A stretch of DNA of 64,000 bases, from contig NZ_AJSX01000030.1 in NCBI RefSeq assembly GCF_000262245.1, positions 1 to 64,000 on the forward strand, in the 5' to 3' direction. The notes under the pieces are model-generated. The model saw only the letters and a list, made by a program, of their open reading frames with translations, made no database searches and was not told the origin of the DNA. A program made the position numbers and the translations under genes. How positions within the stretch are numbered: position 1 is the first letter of the stretch; every line of letters begins with the position of its first letter. This stretch comes from Pasteurella bettyae CCUG 2042 (GTDB lineage Bacteria; Pseudomonadota; Gammaproteobacteria; Enterobacterales; Pasteurellaceae). Below are positions 1 through 7,969 of the stretch, piece after piece.

Positions 1-918
1 GGTTTTAACTGCAACACTTGTAGCGACAGTATCAGCGCTGTTACTATTTATAGCATTGGATTTTTTACTGTTTGGGATGTAATTATTTAAATTACGAGTT
101 AAAGCATCAATTAAATCTTTAATAATTTTAATCGCTTTAGGTGTTGCCGCCTCTGATTCACTATTGCTATTAGTGGAACTGTTGAGTTTAGTTATTCCTT
201 TTTGTGATGTTGTGGCATCTGTTGCCGTCCATTTACCATTGGCAGTCTGTTGTGCATTATCAGCTGCAGTTTTAGCTGTTTTGGCAGCGTCAAAGGCTGT
301 TTTAACCGCTTTAGGTGTTGCCGCCTCTGATTCGCTGTTGCTATCCGTGGAGCTATTGAGTTTAGTTATCCCTTTTAGTGACGTTGTGGCTTTTTCAATA
401 AAATGTGAATGTCCTGTTTCGTCGTAACCATTTTGACTATTATCATTAATAGTTTTAGGAGTAAATTGCTGGCGAGTGATAAAAATAACACTATCATCCA
501 CAGTCAAAGTTACATTATCAGATGAGCTGAATAGCAATATCATGCGTAATATTTGGATTTTGCCACTACCATTGTCCAATTGTGGTTTGTAGCTTTCAGG
601 GCAGTTTGCTATTGCTACTAACTTATTTTTATTGTCAAAAATCCCCATTTCTCTAACGTAATAACCTCCTGATGACTCAGGGATTGTTAGTTCAAATATG
701 ATTTGTTTTGGATTTTTTGGATCTTGCTGAATGGCACTGATAGTATTACGATAAACTTCATGCGTTAATTTTGTTGCAGTATCAGTAGGTGTAATGGCTT
801 TACCGTTGCCATCACCTACAGCCATATGTGTGATTTGTAACGGTTGTTTATTGGCTGTCGCTTGTGCTATGGCATTTTGTCCATATTCGGTAATGACGGC
901 ATAATAGTTTTTTGTCAT
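1..918 (-). CDS. Phage tail fibre protein (gpH-like), 3' end outside window
   Basis: This frame stays open for 306 codons from an ATG at 918 to the window edge, so the C-terminus is missing. The N-terminus (MTKNYYAVITEYGQNAIAQA) and the following ~150 residues resemble the conserved baseplate-attachment domain of P2-like tail fibres (DUF3751 type). After that come alanine/asparagine-rich repeats with the motif GITKLNSSTxSNSEAATPKA, typical of phage tail-collar regions. It follows gpI at a 5-bp distance, the normal P2 order J-I-H. Its role is host receptor binding at the tail tip. The receptor-binding tip itself lies outside the window, so host specificity cannot be judged. Confidence 0.88.
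   Translation of the reverse strand, partial: MTKNYYAVITEYGQNAIAQATANKQPLQITHMAVGDGNGKAITPTDTATKLTHEVYRNTISAIQQDPKNPKQIIFELTIPESSGGYYVREMGIFDNKNKLVAIANCPESYKPQLDNGSGKIQILRMILLFSSSDNVTLTVDDSVIFITRQQFTPKTINDNSQNGYDETGHSHFIEKATTSLKGITKLNSSTDSNSESEAATPKAVKTAFDAAKTAKTAADNAQQTANGKWTATDATTSQKGITKLNSSTNSNSESEAATPKAIKIIKDLIDALTRNLNNYIPNSKKSNAINSNSADTVATSVAVKT
133..390 (-). repeat. Two 84-bp in-frame repeats inside the tail fibre gene
   Basis: Positions 133-216 and 307-390 are near-identical 84-bp units spaced by 174 bp (58 codons), so the reading frame is kept. Each encodes the tail-fibre repeat GITKLNSSTxSNSEAATPKA. Such repeats in fibre genes can change copy number by recombination. Confidence 0.85.
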
Positions 919-923
919 GTTAA

Positions 924-1457
924 TTATCCGTAAATGTTAATAATTTCACCTGTATTTTGACCGATAAAAAGATTTGCCATGCCTACAGGTGAGATGGCGA
1001 TGGCTAGTTGAGTGAGATGTCTAGATACGGGTTTTACATCATCTATTAATCGAGTAAGTTCTTTATAGGTTTGTTCGTTTAGTCCTGATTCTGGCACTTC
1101 AACGGTAATTTCAAACGTGCCAGGTGTTGCAGGTGGGGTAGCATTAAACCACTCTTTTAATTCAATGAGATAACCAATAGGTTCGATGACTCTTTTTATT
1201 GCACTGATGGTCCCTTTATGCCTATGGATTAGATAGGCTTGTTTAATTGCATTACGTTTTGCTTGTTCTGCCCAGTTTTCATCCCATTTATCAACAGAGA
1301 ATGCCCAAGCTAAATAGGGTAGTAATTTCTCTGGGCAACTATTAGGGTTGATTAAATCTTTAATTATAATAGGGTTGTCTGTGGCTATTTTTAAACATTC
1401 TGCAGCACGTATTTCTAATTTGCTTGAGCCTATTGGTAATAAAGTTTTATTGATCAT
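924..1457 (-). CDS. Phage tail protein I (baseplate, gpI)
   Basis: The 177-aa product matches the P2 gpI family in length and in its N-terminal layout (LLPIGSSKLE, then NPNSCPEKLLPYLAWAFSVD, W-rich). The WAFSVD..DENW block and the following IKQAYLIHRHKGT segment are the family hallmark. gpI is a baseplate component that links the wedge (gpJ) to the tail fibre. The start codon overlaps the end of gpJ by 11 bp, and the tail fibre gene follows directly, so these genes are translationally coupled. No sign of damage. Confidence 0.92.
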   Translation of the reverse strand: MINKTLLPIGSSKLEIRAAECLKIATDNPIIIKDLINPNSCPEKLLPYLAWAFSVDKWDENWAEQAKRNAIKQAYLIHRHKGTISAIKRVIEPIGYLIELKEWFNATPPATPGTFEITVEVPESGLNEQTYKELTRLIDDVKPVSRHLTQLAIAISPVGMANLFIGQNTGEIINIYG

Positions 1458-2361
1458 CAGATATTTTTACCTCAATATTTAGTGCGGTACATTTCGTCGC
1501 TTTGGTATCATCTAATAGAATATCTTTGGTTGGATTTAATAATTCAACTCGTTGTACACCTTCGGTATGTATCACCGCATAAATACTTGATAGCGTAATA
1601 TCTCGTCCTAATCTTCGACGTTCTTTCACATACTTATTAAGACGAGATAATATTTGATTTTTAATTGGTTCTGCTTCGGGTCCTTTATATAAGTAAACTT
1701 TGGCATTAATTTGATATTCTGTTATTGAGGCACTTTGCACTAACACACGATCGGCAATAGGACGCACAGAATCATCATTCAATGCTTTTGCGACAGTATT
1801 TAATAATTCTTTACTGGCAACACCATCATCATTACGTGACAGCACTGTTACTGTGACATTAGCAGGGCTTGGCGATATCACTGAGACATCAGCAACATCA
1901 GCATGTGCAGACAGCGCATGAAAAATATAAGATGCTCGTGGACCAGCAGTAGATAATCCCTCAAAAGCCAGTTGACAGCGTAGGCGAAGCTCTTCATCGC
2001 TTTCTAAAATTTCTGATATCGCAGGTGTAACGGCATTATCCGCTGGCTGAATAACTAAACGTTTAACATTAAAATTAGCGGCAATGACATCCAAGTCTGA
2101 GCCAGTGGCATAGGCAAGCATTGTAGCTTTAGCAGCTTCATTAATTCGTTGTCTTTCTTGTAACTGCATGTAGCAATTTTCTTCTAATAGCTTAACAATC
2201 GGTTCGCTTTCAAGCGATAACCGTTTAGTCCAAAATGCCTTTTCATTATCAGGATAAAGTGATATAAATCTTGCCTTACGCTCTTCGAGTAATTGCTCAA
2301 AATCTAAATCTTCTAGCACGTTAGGAGCATCTAGTTTTGATAAATCGACAATTTCACTCAT
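1447..2361 (-). CDS. Phage baseplate assembly protein J (gpJ)
   Basis: 304 aa, the usual length for P2 gpJ. The N-terminus (VDLSKLDAPNVLEDLDFEQL) and the central GLSTAGPRASYIFHA block, where baseplate J proteins have a conserved S-T-AGP-GSY motif, identify it. It is expected to form the outer wedge of the baseplate. It overlaps gpW by 8 bp upstream and gpI by 11 bp downstream, a tight W-J-I block as in P2 and HP1. The frame is intact. Confidence 0.94.
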   Translation of the reverse strand: MSEIVDLSKLDAPNVLEDLDFEQLLEERKARFISLYPDNEKAFWTKRLSLESEPIVKLLEENCYMQLQERQRINEAAKATMLAYATGSDLDVIAANFNVKRLVIQPADNAVTPAISEILESDEELRLRCQLAFEGLSTAGPRASYIFHALSAHADVADVSVISPSPANVTVTVLSRNDDGVASKELLNTVAKALNDDSVRPIADRVLVQSASITEYQINAKVYLYKGPEAEPIKNQILSRLNKYVKERRRLGRDITLSSIYAVIHTEGVQRVELLNPTKDILLDDTKATKCTALNIEVKISDDQ

Positions 2362-2695
2362 GTTTATGTCCTATAAAAATATCGTTGAAATCAATTGTTT
2401 TTATTTGATTACCTCTTGTTGCTAGTATATTGGCGGTTATTTTTCCATTAGCAAAGATTGGCTTGAATTGGCGTATTTTTATTCTTTTCTCCCATTTTCT
2501 TAAGGCGGTAACGGCACAACTTGCCAGTTGTAGCATGAGTATTCTATTAATCGGGTGGTCAATTAATTTTGGGATATTCGACCCATAATCTCTGCGTTGT
2601 AGGCGTGTGCCAATTTGCGTTGTGAGAATGTCTGTAATTGATTGCTTAATATGTTCATTTTCATCTGATAATGTTTCGCCTGTATATCTATTCAT
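2354..2695 (-). CDS. Phage baseplate assembly protein W (gpW, gp25-like)
   Basis: 113 aa. The segment HIKQSITDILTTQIGTRLQR followed by DYGSNIPKLIDHPIN is the conserved core of the T4 gp25/P2 gpW family (I-DIL-T--GtR--R-dYGs-l--lid). The protein is a structural wedge component despite the old 'lysozyme-like' name. It starts one base before the gpV stop ends and overlaps gpJ, so it is part of one translational unit. Confidence 0.94.
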   Translation of the reverse strand: MNRYTGETLSDENEHIKQSITDILTTQIGTRLQRRDYGSNIPKLIDHPINRILMLQLASCAVTALRKWEKRIKIRQFKPIFANGKITANILATRGNQIKTIDFNDIFIGHKHE

Positions 2696-3228
2696 TAGCT
2701 CGGTTTTCCTGTTTTTCCGCCACTGTCGCCTGTGTGCGTGTGGTTCATGGTTGAAATTCCGCCTGCTATTTGGTCGCCACCTGAATTAATTTTTCCATTT
2801 ACTTGTAGATTGCCAGTTATATTGACTTGTGGTGTTTCCAAGGTGATAGATGTGCTAGCTTGGATATGTGTGGTTTTAATACCTGTGACCCTTAATGTGC
2901 CTGTAGTGTGGTTGTATACCATGCGTGCACCATCTGGGAATTCAATCACGGTTTCATCAGAGGATTGACTCGGTGCGTTTTGAGTGTAAAGCCCAACGAA
3001 TACTGCAGCAGTGGTAAGTTCTCCACTGGCGGCTAAAATTGTGCATTGTTCGCCTACGCTTGGTGGACACCATGTTTTCACATTACCCGTGCGGAACGTG
3101 TGGAATGGCAACCAATCAGTGATAATTCCGCCTGATTTCACTTTGGCTTTAGTATTAACAAAATCCACTTCGGCAATAGTGCCAAAGCGGACAATATTTT
3201 CAATTCTGCGGTTTAAATCTGCGTTCAT
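2695..3228 (-). CDS. Phage baseplate assembly protein V (gpV, central spike)
   Basis: 177 aa. The N-terminal OB-like part (RIENIVRFGTIAEVDFVNTK) and the block DWLPFHTFRTGNVKTWCPPS / VGEQCTILAASGELTTAAVF are typical of P2 gpV. The C-terminus is a beta-helical spike with repeats such as THIQASTSITLETPQVNITG and ends in a His/Gly-rich tip (NHTHTGDSGGKTG), expected to bind metal at the membrane-piercing apex. It starts the V-W-J-I-H block. A terminator-like hairpin just upstream separates it from the tape-measure gene, so the block may have its own promoter. Confidence 0.93.
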   Translation of the reverse strand: MNADLNRRIENIVRFGTIAEVDFVNTKAKVKSGGIITDWLPFHTFRTGNVKTWCPPSVGEQCTILAASGELTTAAVFVGLYTQNAPSQSSDETVIEFPDGARMVYNHTTGTLRVTGIKTTHIQASTSITLETPQVNITGNLQVNGKINSGGDQIAGGISTMNHTHTGDSGGKTGKPS

Positions 3229-3314
3229 AAGCCAAAAGTGCGGTTAAGTTTTTTGGCATTTTGGCAAGGTTAGCTATTCTGTGCGAGTGGTTGGGCGTGT
3301 GGTATTGGAGATAA

Positions 3315-3336
3315 CAAAAAAGGGCTTTCGCCCTTT
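3315..3336 (-). terminator. Terminator after tape-measure gene
   Basis: A 7-bp stem (AAAGGGC/GCCCTTT at 3319-3325 and 3330-3336) with a 4-base loop is followed on the - strand by a T run. It lies 5 bp past the tape-measure stop and ahead of gpV. Confidence 0.75.
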
Positions 3337-3340
3337 GTGT

Positions 3341-5788
3341 TTAATCTCTATCTCGCAAACTGTTGCGTGCTTTGATTTGTGATTGTTGTTGCAGCTGTGC
3401 AATTTGTCGTGCGACTTCTTTTGCTATGGCATTGGCATCTTGTCCTGGTGTGGCGTTGACATGGATGGTGATATTCATCGGCTGACTGACTTGCACAGGT
3501 TGCGTCTGTATTGAGCGCAGTGGTGCACGGTCGTCCACTTTGATAGGCTGTGCTATAGCAACACTCATACCTAAACCTGTAGCAAGCATGGCAGTTTTAC
3601 CGTAATTCAGGGCGTTAAGCAATGGTGTGCCAAGGCGTGATGTTGCCGCTTTGGTCATCACATATTCGCCACCGTGTACAATGCCTTTTGGTTCGTATTT
3701 ATCACCGTCGCCTGTGTAGCCGCCACTGGCGTAGCCTTTGACGAGTCCCCCAATCCAATGTTCAGGTAAAGGCGAATTAGTTAATTGCCCATTACTAGTG
3801 ATAGCGACTTTAGCAATCTCATTTGTAGCATTAGTAAATTGGGTTGTAGTATTCATTTTTTGAGTTTGGTTGCCTGCATTGACGATTTTGTTATTGGTTT
3901 TATCCACATCATCGCCAAGTCCTAAGAAATCAAGCACTTTGTTATAAGCACCTGTCACTGAGCTGGTGACACTATCCCAAAGCCCTATAATGCTATTTAC
4001 AGTTTCGTTAAATTTATTTTTCACTGCGCCCGTGATTTGGTCAACGACCGCGCCCCATTCTTGCATTTTTGCCATGATCGCACCCCAAACTTCGGCGCAT
4101 TTGGCTTTGATTTTGTCCCAATTTTTATATAGCAACACCCCAATGGCAATGACGGCAGCAATACCCATGACAATCCAACCAAGTGGGGTGGTTAACATCA
4201 TAATGCCTGCCTTGACAAAGGCGGTTCCTAAAAACATCACCGCTTTGGCAGCAAGGGAAAATACAGTAGGCAAAGCCATAAGCACTGTTTTTATGACGGC
4301 GAAAGCTTTTCCGAAGTGACCTAAAAATAGAATAACCCTAAGAATTGGATAAAGTAAGAAACTCAATGTTAGGCTTAAGCCACCAAATAAGGTTAATAGT
4401 CCTGCGCCAATAGCAACGACTTTGGCAATAGTCGCCGCTAATTGTGGATTAGTTTTTACCCAATCATTTGCTTTACGCAAAACCCCTGTGAAACTTTGCG
4501 CTAACTCTCTTAGTTGCCCAGAAACGGTATCATAAACAGAAATTCCTAAGGCTTCTTGAGCGGACTGCAAACCTTTAATATCACCTGCTAAATTATCAGT
4601 CATTGTTTGACTAACTTTATTCACGGTGCCTGCAGCGTCTTTAATCATATTTTCATAGTTTTGCAAAGCACCGTCGGCTTGGCTAATTAATTCCATAGCA
4701 CCTGCAACAGGAATTTTTCCAAAAATATTTTTAATAGTATCTGACCGTTTAGCAGATCCCATTTTATCAGTTTTCTTTTTAATGTCGGCGAGAATTTCAG
4801 GAATTTGACGCATATTCCCTTTGGCATCTTGAACTTTAATACCAAGTTTCTTTAAGTGTTTATTGCCAATCATATTCAAACCGATATTTTTTAATGCAGT
4901 ACCAGCATTTGTGCCTTTAATACCTACATTACCTAATAATCCACTCATTGCAGCAGTGCTTTCCATTGATTGACCAAGGCTGGTCATAATTGGAGCACCT
5001 TCTTTCATTGTTTCATATAGTGTTTCTAAGCTGGTATTTGATGTCGTGAAAGTTAATGTTAAAACATCGGCAACTCGTCCCATTTGGTCGGCTGGAATTT
5101 TAAAACCTGATGAAATATCTGATGCAACATCAGACACTCTTGCGAGATCTGTCCCTGATGCAAGAGACATGTTCAGGACTGATTGCATTGATGCTTGAAT
5201 TTGTTTTGCATTAAAACCAGCCATTGCCAAATAGCCTTGTGCATCAGCAACTTCCGAAGATGTAAATGCCGTTGTTGCACCAAGATTAATTGCCTGATCT
5301 CTCAATGCTTTAATTGTTTCTGCGTCTTTAACTTTATCTAGGCGTGTTAATGCTTGAACTTTTGAAAAACTTTGTTCAAAGTCCACGGCAGGCTTCAGCA
5401 TTAAACCACCTAAACCGAAAGTAGCAACGCCTGCACCAAGTGATTTTTGACCGATATTTTGTGCGCTATCGGACAAACTTTTTACCTTATTCACTCTGTT
5501 TTGATAGCGTTGATTGCGCTTTTGGGATTGATTTAATTTATCAAGAGCCATTTTTTGAGAATTAATTGATTTAGTGGTTTGCTCAATCCGTTGTTTTAAT
5601 CTCATTTCTGCATTAGCAAAACCACTGTTTTTTACTCGCTCTTGAGCTTTTTTTAATTGATTCAGTGTTCTTTGGTTATTTTTAATTGAAGTCGAAAGCT
5701 TTTGTACTTTTGATGATGCACTCAAGAATGTATTTGATAACTTATCCACTGCCGCCAGTTTGACTTGGAGAAATAGATTTTTACTCAT
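3341..5788 (-). CDS. Phage tail tape measure protein (TP901 family, gpT-like)
   Basis: 815 aa. The N-terminal ~110 residues are a Lys/Gln-rich coiled coil. The TP901 core starts near residue 130 (AVDFEQSFSKVQALTRLD, then AINLGATTAFTSSEVADAQG, YLAMAGFNAKQIQ). Several hydrophobic stretches lie near residues 455-565, and a Gly-rich segment with GIVHGGEYVMTKAAT sits near the C-terminus, a feature shared by many tape measures. It sets tail length and helps DNA ejection. Unusually, it follows gpS with only 246 bp between them, with no sheath, tube or chaperone genes in the gap. Confidence 0.93.
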   Translation of the reverse strand: MSKNLFLQVKLAAVDKLSNTFLSASSKVQKLSTSIKNNQRTLNQLKKAQERVKNSGFANAEMRLKQRIEQTTKSINSQKMALDKLNQSQKRNQRYQNRVNKVKSLSDSAQNIGQKSLGAGVATFGLGGLMLKPAVDFEQSFSKVQALTRLDKVKDAETIKALRDQAINLGATTAFTSSEVADAQGYLAMAGFNAKQIQASMQSVLNMSLASGTDLARVSDVASDISSGFKIPADQMGRVADVLTLTFTTSNTSLETLYETMKEGAPIMTSLGQSMESTAAMSGLLGNVGIKGTNAGTALKNIGLNMIGNKHLKKLGIKVQDAKGNMRQIPEILADIKKKTDKMGSAKRSDTIKNIFGKIPVAGAMELISQADGALQNYENMIKDAAGTVNKVSQTMTDNLAGDIKGLQSAQEALGISVYDTVSGQLRELAQSFTGVLRKANDWVKTNPQLAATIAKVVAIGAGLLTLFGGLSLTLSFLLYPILRVILFLGHFGKAFAVIKTVLMALPTVFSLAAKAVMFLGTAFVKAGIMMLTTPLGWIVMGIAAVIAIGVLLYKNWDKIKAKCAEVWGAIMAKMQEWGAVVDQITGAVKNKFNETVNSIIGLWDSVTSSVTGAYNKVLDFLGLGDDVDKTNNKIVNAGNQTQKMNTTTQFTNATNEIAKVAITSNGQLTNSPLPEHWIGGLVKGYASGGYTGDGDKYEPKGIVHGGEYVMTKAATSRLGTPLLNALNYGKTAMLATGLGMSVAIAQPIKVDDRAPLRSIQTQPVQVSQPMNITIHVNATPGQDANAIAKEVARQIAQLQQQSQIKARNSLRDRD

Positions 5789-5868
5789 TTTTAGTCCTTA
5801 ATGTTAGAAAATTATTGACAGGGTATTTAAAAAAGTTCAAATTGTATAAAAAGACAAGGGAGTGAATT

Positions 5869-6060
5869 ATGGAAATTATTGCTTGGATAGTTCTAGGGTT
5901 ACTAGCTCTTATGTTTGGTGCATTTTTTCTCTCTGGAATTGCTTATGCCCTTATGTGCGCAGGTTATATAATTATGGGGGTAGGGTTTATATTAGAAATT
6001 CTCTTTACCCCTATTGTTGATTTATATAAGTTAATCACACGCTATCACTCAACGCCTTAA
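5869..6060 (+). CDS. Small membrane protein, possible moron, on the opposite strand
   Basis: 63 aa with a good ribosome binding site (AAGGGAG, 7-8 bases before ATG). Two hydrophobic segments are predicted (about residues 4-28 and 30-50), then a short polar tail (YKLITRYHSTP). It is the only + strand gene within the late tail block, and its 3' end overlaps the convergent gpS gene by 26 bp. I do not recognise the family. Position and orientation fit a prophage 'moron' (an independently expressed cargo gene). A chance ORF in the scar of a deletion is the alternative. Confidence 0.5.
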   Translation: MEIIAWIVLGLLALMFGAFFLSGIAYALMCAGYIIMGVGFILEILFTPIVDLYKLITRYHSTP

Positions 6061-6502
6061 TCACATAATTCTCAATCATTTCAACATCTTCATCTGTAAA
6101 GCCCAGCAATTCGCGCTGGGCGTATTTAACCTTAAATGCTAGCCGATCACTTATGCGACTTTTTAAGCCATGTTGGTGTACGTTTGCGATTGCAGCATCA
6201 CCGCCAGAAAAACCAAGTGTTAAGCCGTCATCATTGCGTTTGAGTTTTAAATGTGATGGGCTTGTGATTTTCTTAAACATCTTATTTTTCACCCGATTTT
6301 TCGGCTTTTTCGACCGCACTTTGTTTTGTTTACGTGGTTCGTAGGCGGTGCCGTCTGGGTTTTGTTGCGCTTTAATGCGTCGCCGTTGACTGCGTGCGAG
6401 TTCGCGCCCGATTTGTTGGTATAACAAGCGTCGGCGTGGTTTGCTGATATTTGCTAATAACTGTGAAAAGGCAGTTTTGACTTGTAAAATATTGTCGCTC
6501 AT
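6035..6502 (-). CDS. Phage virion morphogenesis / tail completion protein S (gpS)
   Basis: 155 aa. The pattern of an N-terminal helix (LLANISKPRRRLLYQQIGRE), then RSQRRRIKAQQNPDGTAYEP and Lys/Arg-rich RKQNKVRSKKPKN matches the gpS family (Q-R-RI--Q--PDG--y-PR). gpS joins or completes the tail. It overlaps gpR by 4 bp. The gene carries an uptake signal core (ACCGCACTT, 6313-6321) within its coding sequence. Confidence 0.92.
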   Translation of the reverse strand: MSDNILQVKTAFSQLLANISKPRRRLLYQQIGRELARSQRRRIKAQQNPDGTAYEPRKQNKVRSKKPKNRVKNKMFKKITSPSHLKLKRNDDGLTLGFSGGDAAIANVHQHGLKSRISDRLAFKVKYAQRELLGFTDEDVEMIENYVIKALSDSV

Positions 6503-6981
6503 TTTGTTTTTTCACTATCAAACACTAAATTTTCTTCATCCCAACTTTCAAAATAGACACGGACTCGTTCGTTATCCCAGACTGGTTCAGGTTTGTAGTC
6601 AATGATCACGCTGTCGTCTTTTTTATCCGTCACCAAAACGCGTTCAGTCATGTGGCTGATTTCAAAGTGAATATCGGCGGTGTTGTTATTGTTAAAATCA
6701 GGCGTAAATTTGACCGCACTTTCGCGCAAGTTGGTGTTTTGAAACAGCTCAGGTTGGTTGATTTGTAGATAGGACAAAATCGGCACGGTGAGCGTGGCGA
6801 TGTCTTCGGGATAATCAGTCACTACAATATTGAGTTTGTACTCAAAATAAAAGCTCAAATTTTCTGTGCCTGTGCGAATGACTTTGCCGTCATCAATCCA
6901 TAGTTGCAATTTGTCAGGGTTTTTCACAAAAAATGGGTTGCTTTTTTCAAAAACATTTCTGATTTGGTTGAGTTTTTTCAT
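6499..6981 (-). CDS. Phage tail completion protein R (gpR)
   Basis: 160 aa. N-terminal KKLNQIRNVFEKSNPFFVKN followed by NPDKLQLWIDDGKVIRTG corresponds to the gpR family start (-P--L--W-d-G---), and FEYKLNIVVTDYPEDIATLT is the conserved central part. gpR and gpS act together to finish the contractile tail. Overlaps by 4 bp with both neighbours show operon organisation. The sequence ESAVKF is encoded across an uptake signal (6713-6721). Confidence 0.9.
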   Translation of the reverse strand: MKKLNQIRNVFEKSNPFFVKNPDKLQLWIDDGKVIRTGTENLSFYFEYKLNIVVTDYPEDIATLTVPILSYLQINQPELFQNTNLRESAVKFTPDFNNNNTADIHFEISHMTERVLVTDKKDDSVIIDYKPEPVWDNERVRVYFESWDEENLVFDSEKTK

Positions 6982-7214
6982 TTATCGTTGTCCGTTGTTG
7001 TGCACCCAATAGTCTTGCCATATTGGTTTAACTCTGGAGTAATGTATCCGTTGTCACTGACTAAATAGATCGTGCCACGGATGCAGATTTCTTTGATTAC
7101 AACAGGGGGGTAATTGCTGAGAGTACCAAATGAGCCATTGCTCATTTTTATTACGTATTCGTTAGCAATCGCACTTGTTGAGATCAGCATTAATAAAAAT
7201 AATATTGATTTCAT
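6978..7214 (-). CDS. Small predicted exported phage protein, unknown function
   Basis: 78 aa with a clear signal peptide (MKSILFLLMLISTSAIA, cleavage expected before NEYVIK). The mature part is about 60 residues with two cysteines (EICIRGTIY and IGCTTTDN) that could form a disulphide in the periplasm. It sits between the TraR-like gene and gpR with 4-bp overlaps on both sides, so it is co-translated with late genes. I do not recognise the family. An exported accessory protein is plausible. Confidence 0.65.
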   Translation of the reverse strand: MKSILFLLMLISTSAIANEYVIKMSNGSFGTLSNYPPVVIKEICIRGTIYLVSDNGYITPELNQYGKTIGCTTTDNDK

Positions 7215-7429
7215 CGGCGAAACCCTTTTAAGCGTTGTTCATAGACTTGTTGGCAATCTACGCAACGTGTACAACCTTGTACCATCTTTCTGCGTTGTTC
7301 GGGGATGGGTTCGCCACAGTCTTGACATTCTTGTAAACTTATTCTGTGTACCGCTTTAAAGCGGTTTTGTAGAGAGAGCTCTCGTTGTTTTTCTTCAATC
7401 GCTTGAGCGCGGTCAAATATATCAGTCAT
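7211..7429 (-). CDS. TraR/DksA-type C4 zinc-finger protein
   Basis: 72 aa. The zinc finger reads CQDCGEPIPEQRRKMVQGCT followed by RCVDCQQ, i.e. CxxC...CxxC, with the basic tail EQRLKGFRR. Short TraR homologues of this kind are common in P2-like phages and bind the RNA polymerase secondary channel like DksA/ppGpp, tuning transcription. The N-terminal DIFDRAQAIEEKQRELSL matches the TraR start (-D-A---e-------A), including the acidic residue used at the polymerase active centre. It lies at the end of the lysis cassette, overlapping Rz1 by 4 bp. Confidence 0.92.
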   Translation of the reverse strand: MTDIFDRAQAIEEKQRELSLQNRFKAVHRISLQECQDCGEPIPEQRRKMVQGCTRCVDCQQVYEQRLKGFRR

Positions 7430-7704
7430 TTATTAGTTGTTCCTGTGTTTTTATTAAAGTCTCTAATGCAGGTTTTTAATGCGGTGTTTTCGGTGATACA
7501 TAATTCTGTCATATTGAGTGATGCATCTAGTGCATTGGCTAAGTCTGCATTAGTTTTTATATTGATGTTGATCTGCTTACAAGTGGTGCTTGCAGTTGGG
7601 CATAAAATTGGTGGCTTAATGGGCGTTTTTTCGCTGGTTGAACAGGCGACTAATGTCATCAGGCACATTGTTATTGCTCCAATTTTCATTTTTTTGTAAT
7701 GCAT
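7426..7704 (-). CDS. Rz1-like spanin outer-membrane lipoprotein (LysC)
   Basis: 92 aa. The N-terminus has a lipoprotein signal ending in the lipobox LVAC (MKIGAITMCLMTLVACSTSE), then a proline-containing mature part (KTPIKPPIL) and several cysteines. The first ~30 codons lie out of frame inside the 3' end of the Rz gene, the nested arrangement known for Rz/Rz1 pairs. Together they fuse inner and outer membranes in the last step of lysis. Confidence 0.85.
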   Translation of the reverse strand: MHYKKMKIGAITMCLMTLVACSTSEKTPIKPPILCPTASTTCKQININIKTNADLANALDASLNMTELCITENTALKTCIRDFNKNTGTTNK

Positions 7705-7969
7705 TTTTTAGCTCCGATGTTCGTTTTTCTTGGTTAGCTTGCAGTTGATTAATGCTTTGGGTAAGCGCTTCGGTGCGTTTGTTAAATTCGTTTACCGAAT
7801 CCGCCAGTTGGGCATATTGGCTTTCCCACTGCCGTTTTAATTGTTCTTCTTTTATTGCTTCTGCTCGCCAGTGGCTCGCTTGCCAGCCCTGAAATAAAAT
7901 GATGCAGACCAACACAATAGGACCAATCAGCAAAATACTTTTTTCTTTTAGCGTTAAAAATCCAAACAT
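7616..7969 (-). CDS. Rz-like spanin inner-membrane subunit (LysB)
   Basis: 117 aa. One N-terminal membrane segment (ILLIGPIVLVCIILFQGW) is followed by a long periplasmic coiled coil rich in Glu/Gln/Lys (RAEAIKEEQLKRQWESQYAQ onward). This is the i-spanin layout. The gene overlaps the lysozyme stop by 16 bp and contains the Rz1 start in another frame. Sequence similarity outside the layout is low, as usual for spanins. Confidence 0.87.
   Translation of the reverse strand: MFGFLTLKEKSILLIGPIVLVCIILFQGWQASHWRAEAIKEEQLKRQWESQYAQLADSVNEFNKRTEALTQSINQLQANQEKRTSELKNALQKNENWSNNNVPDDISRLFNQRKNAH

Noticed and set aside
164-427. 87-codon + strand ORF with hydrophobic repeats
   Set aside because: It is the antisense of the tail fibre repeats, and its periodicity comes from the 84-bp repeats on the other strand.
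5815-5855. TTGACA followed by TATAAA as a promoter for the 63-aa + strand gene
   Set aside because: The spacer is 24 bases, too long for a normal sigma-70 promoter.
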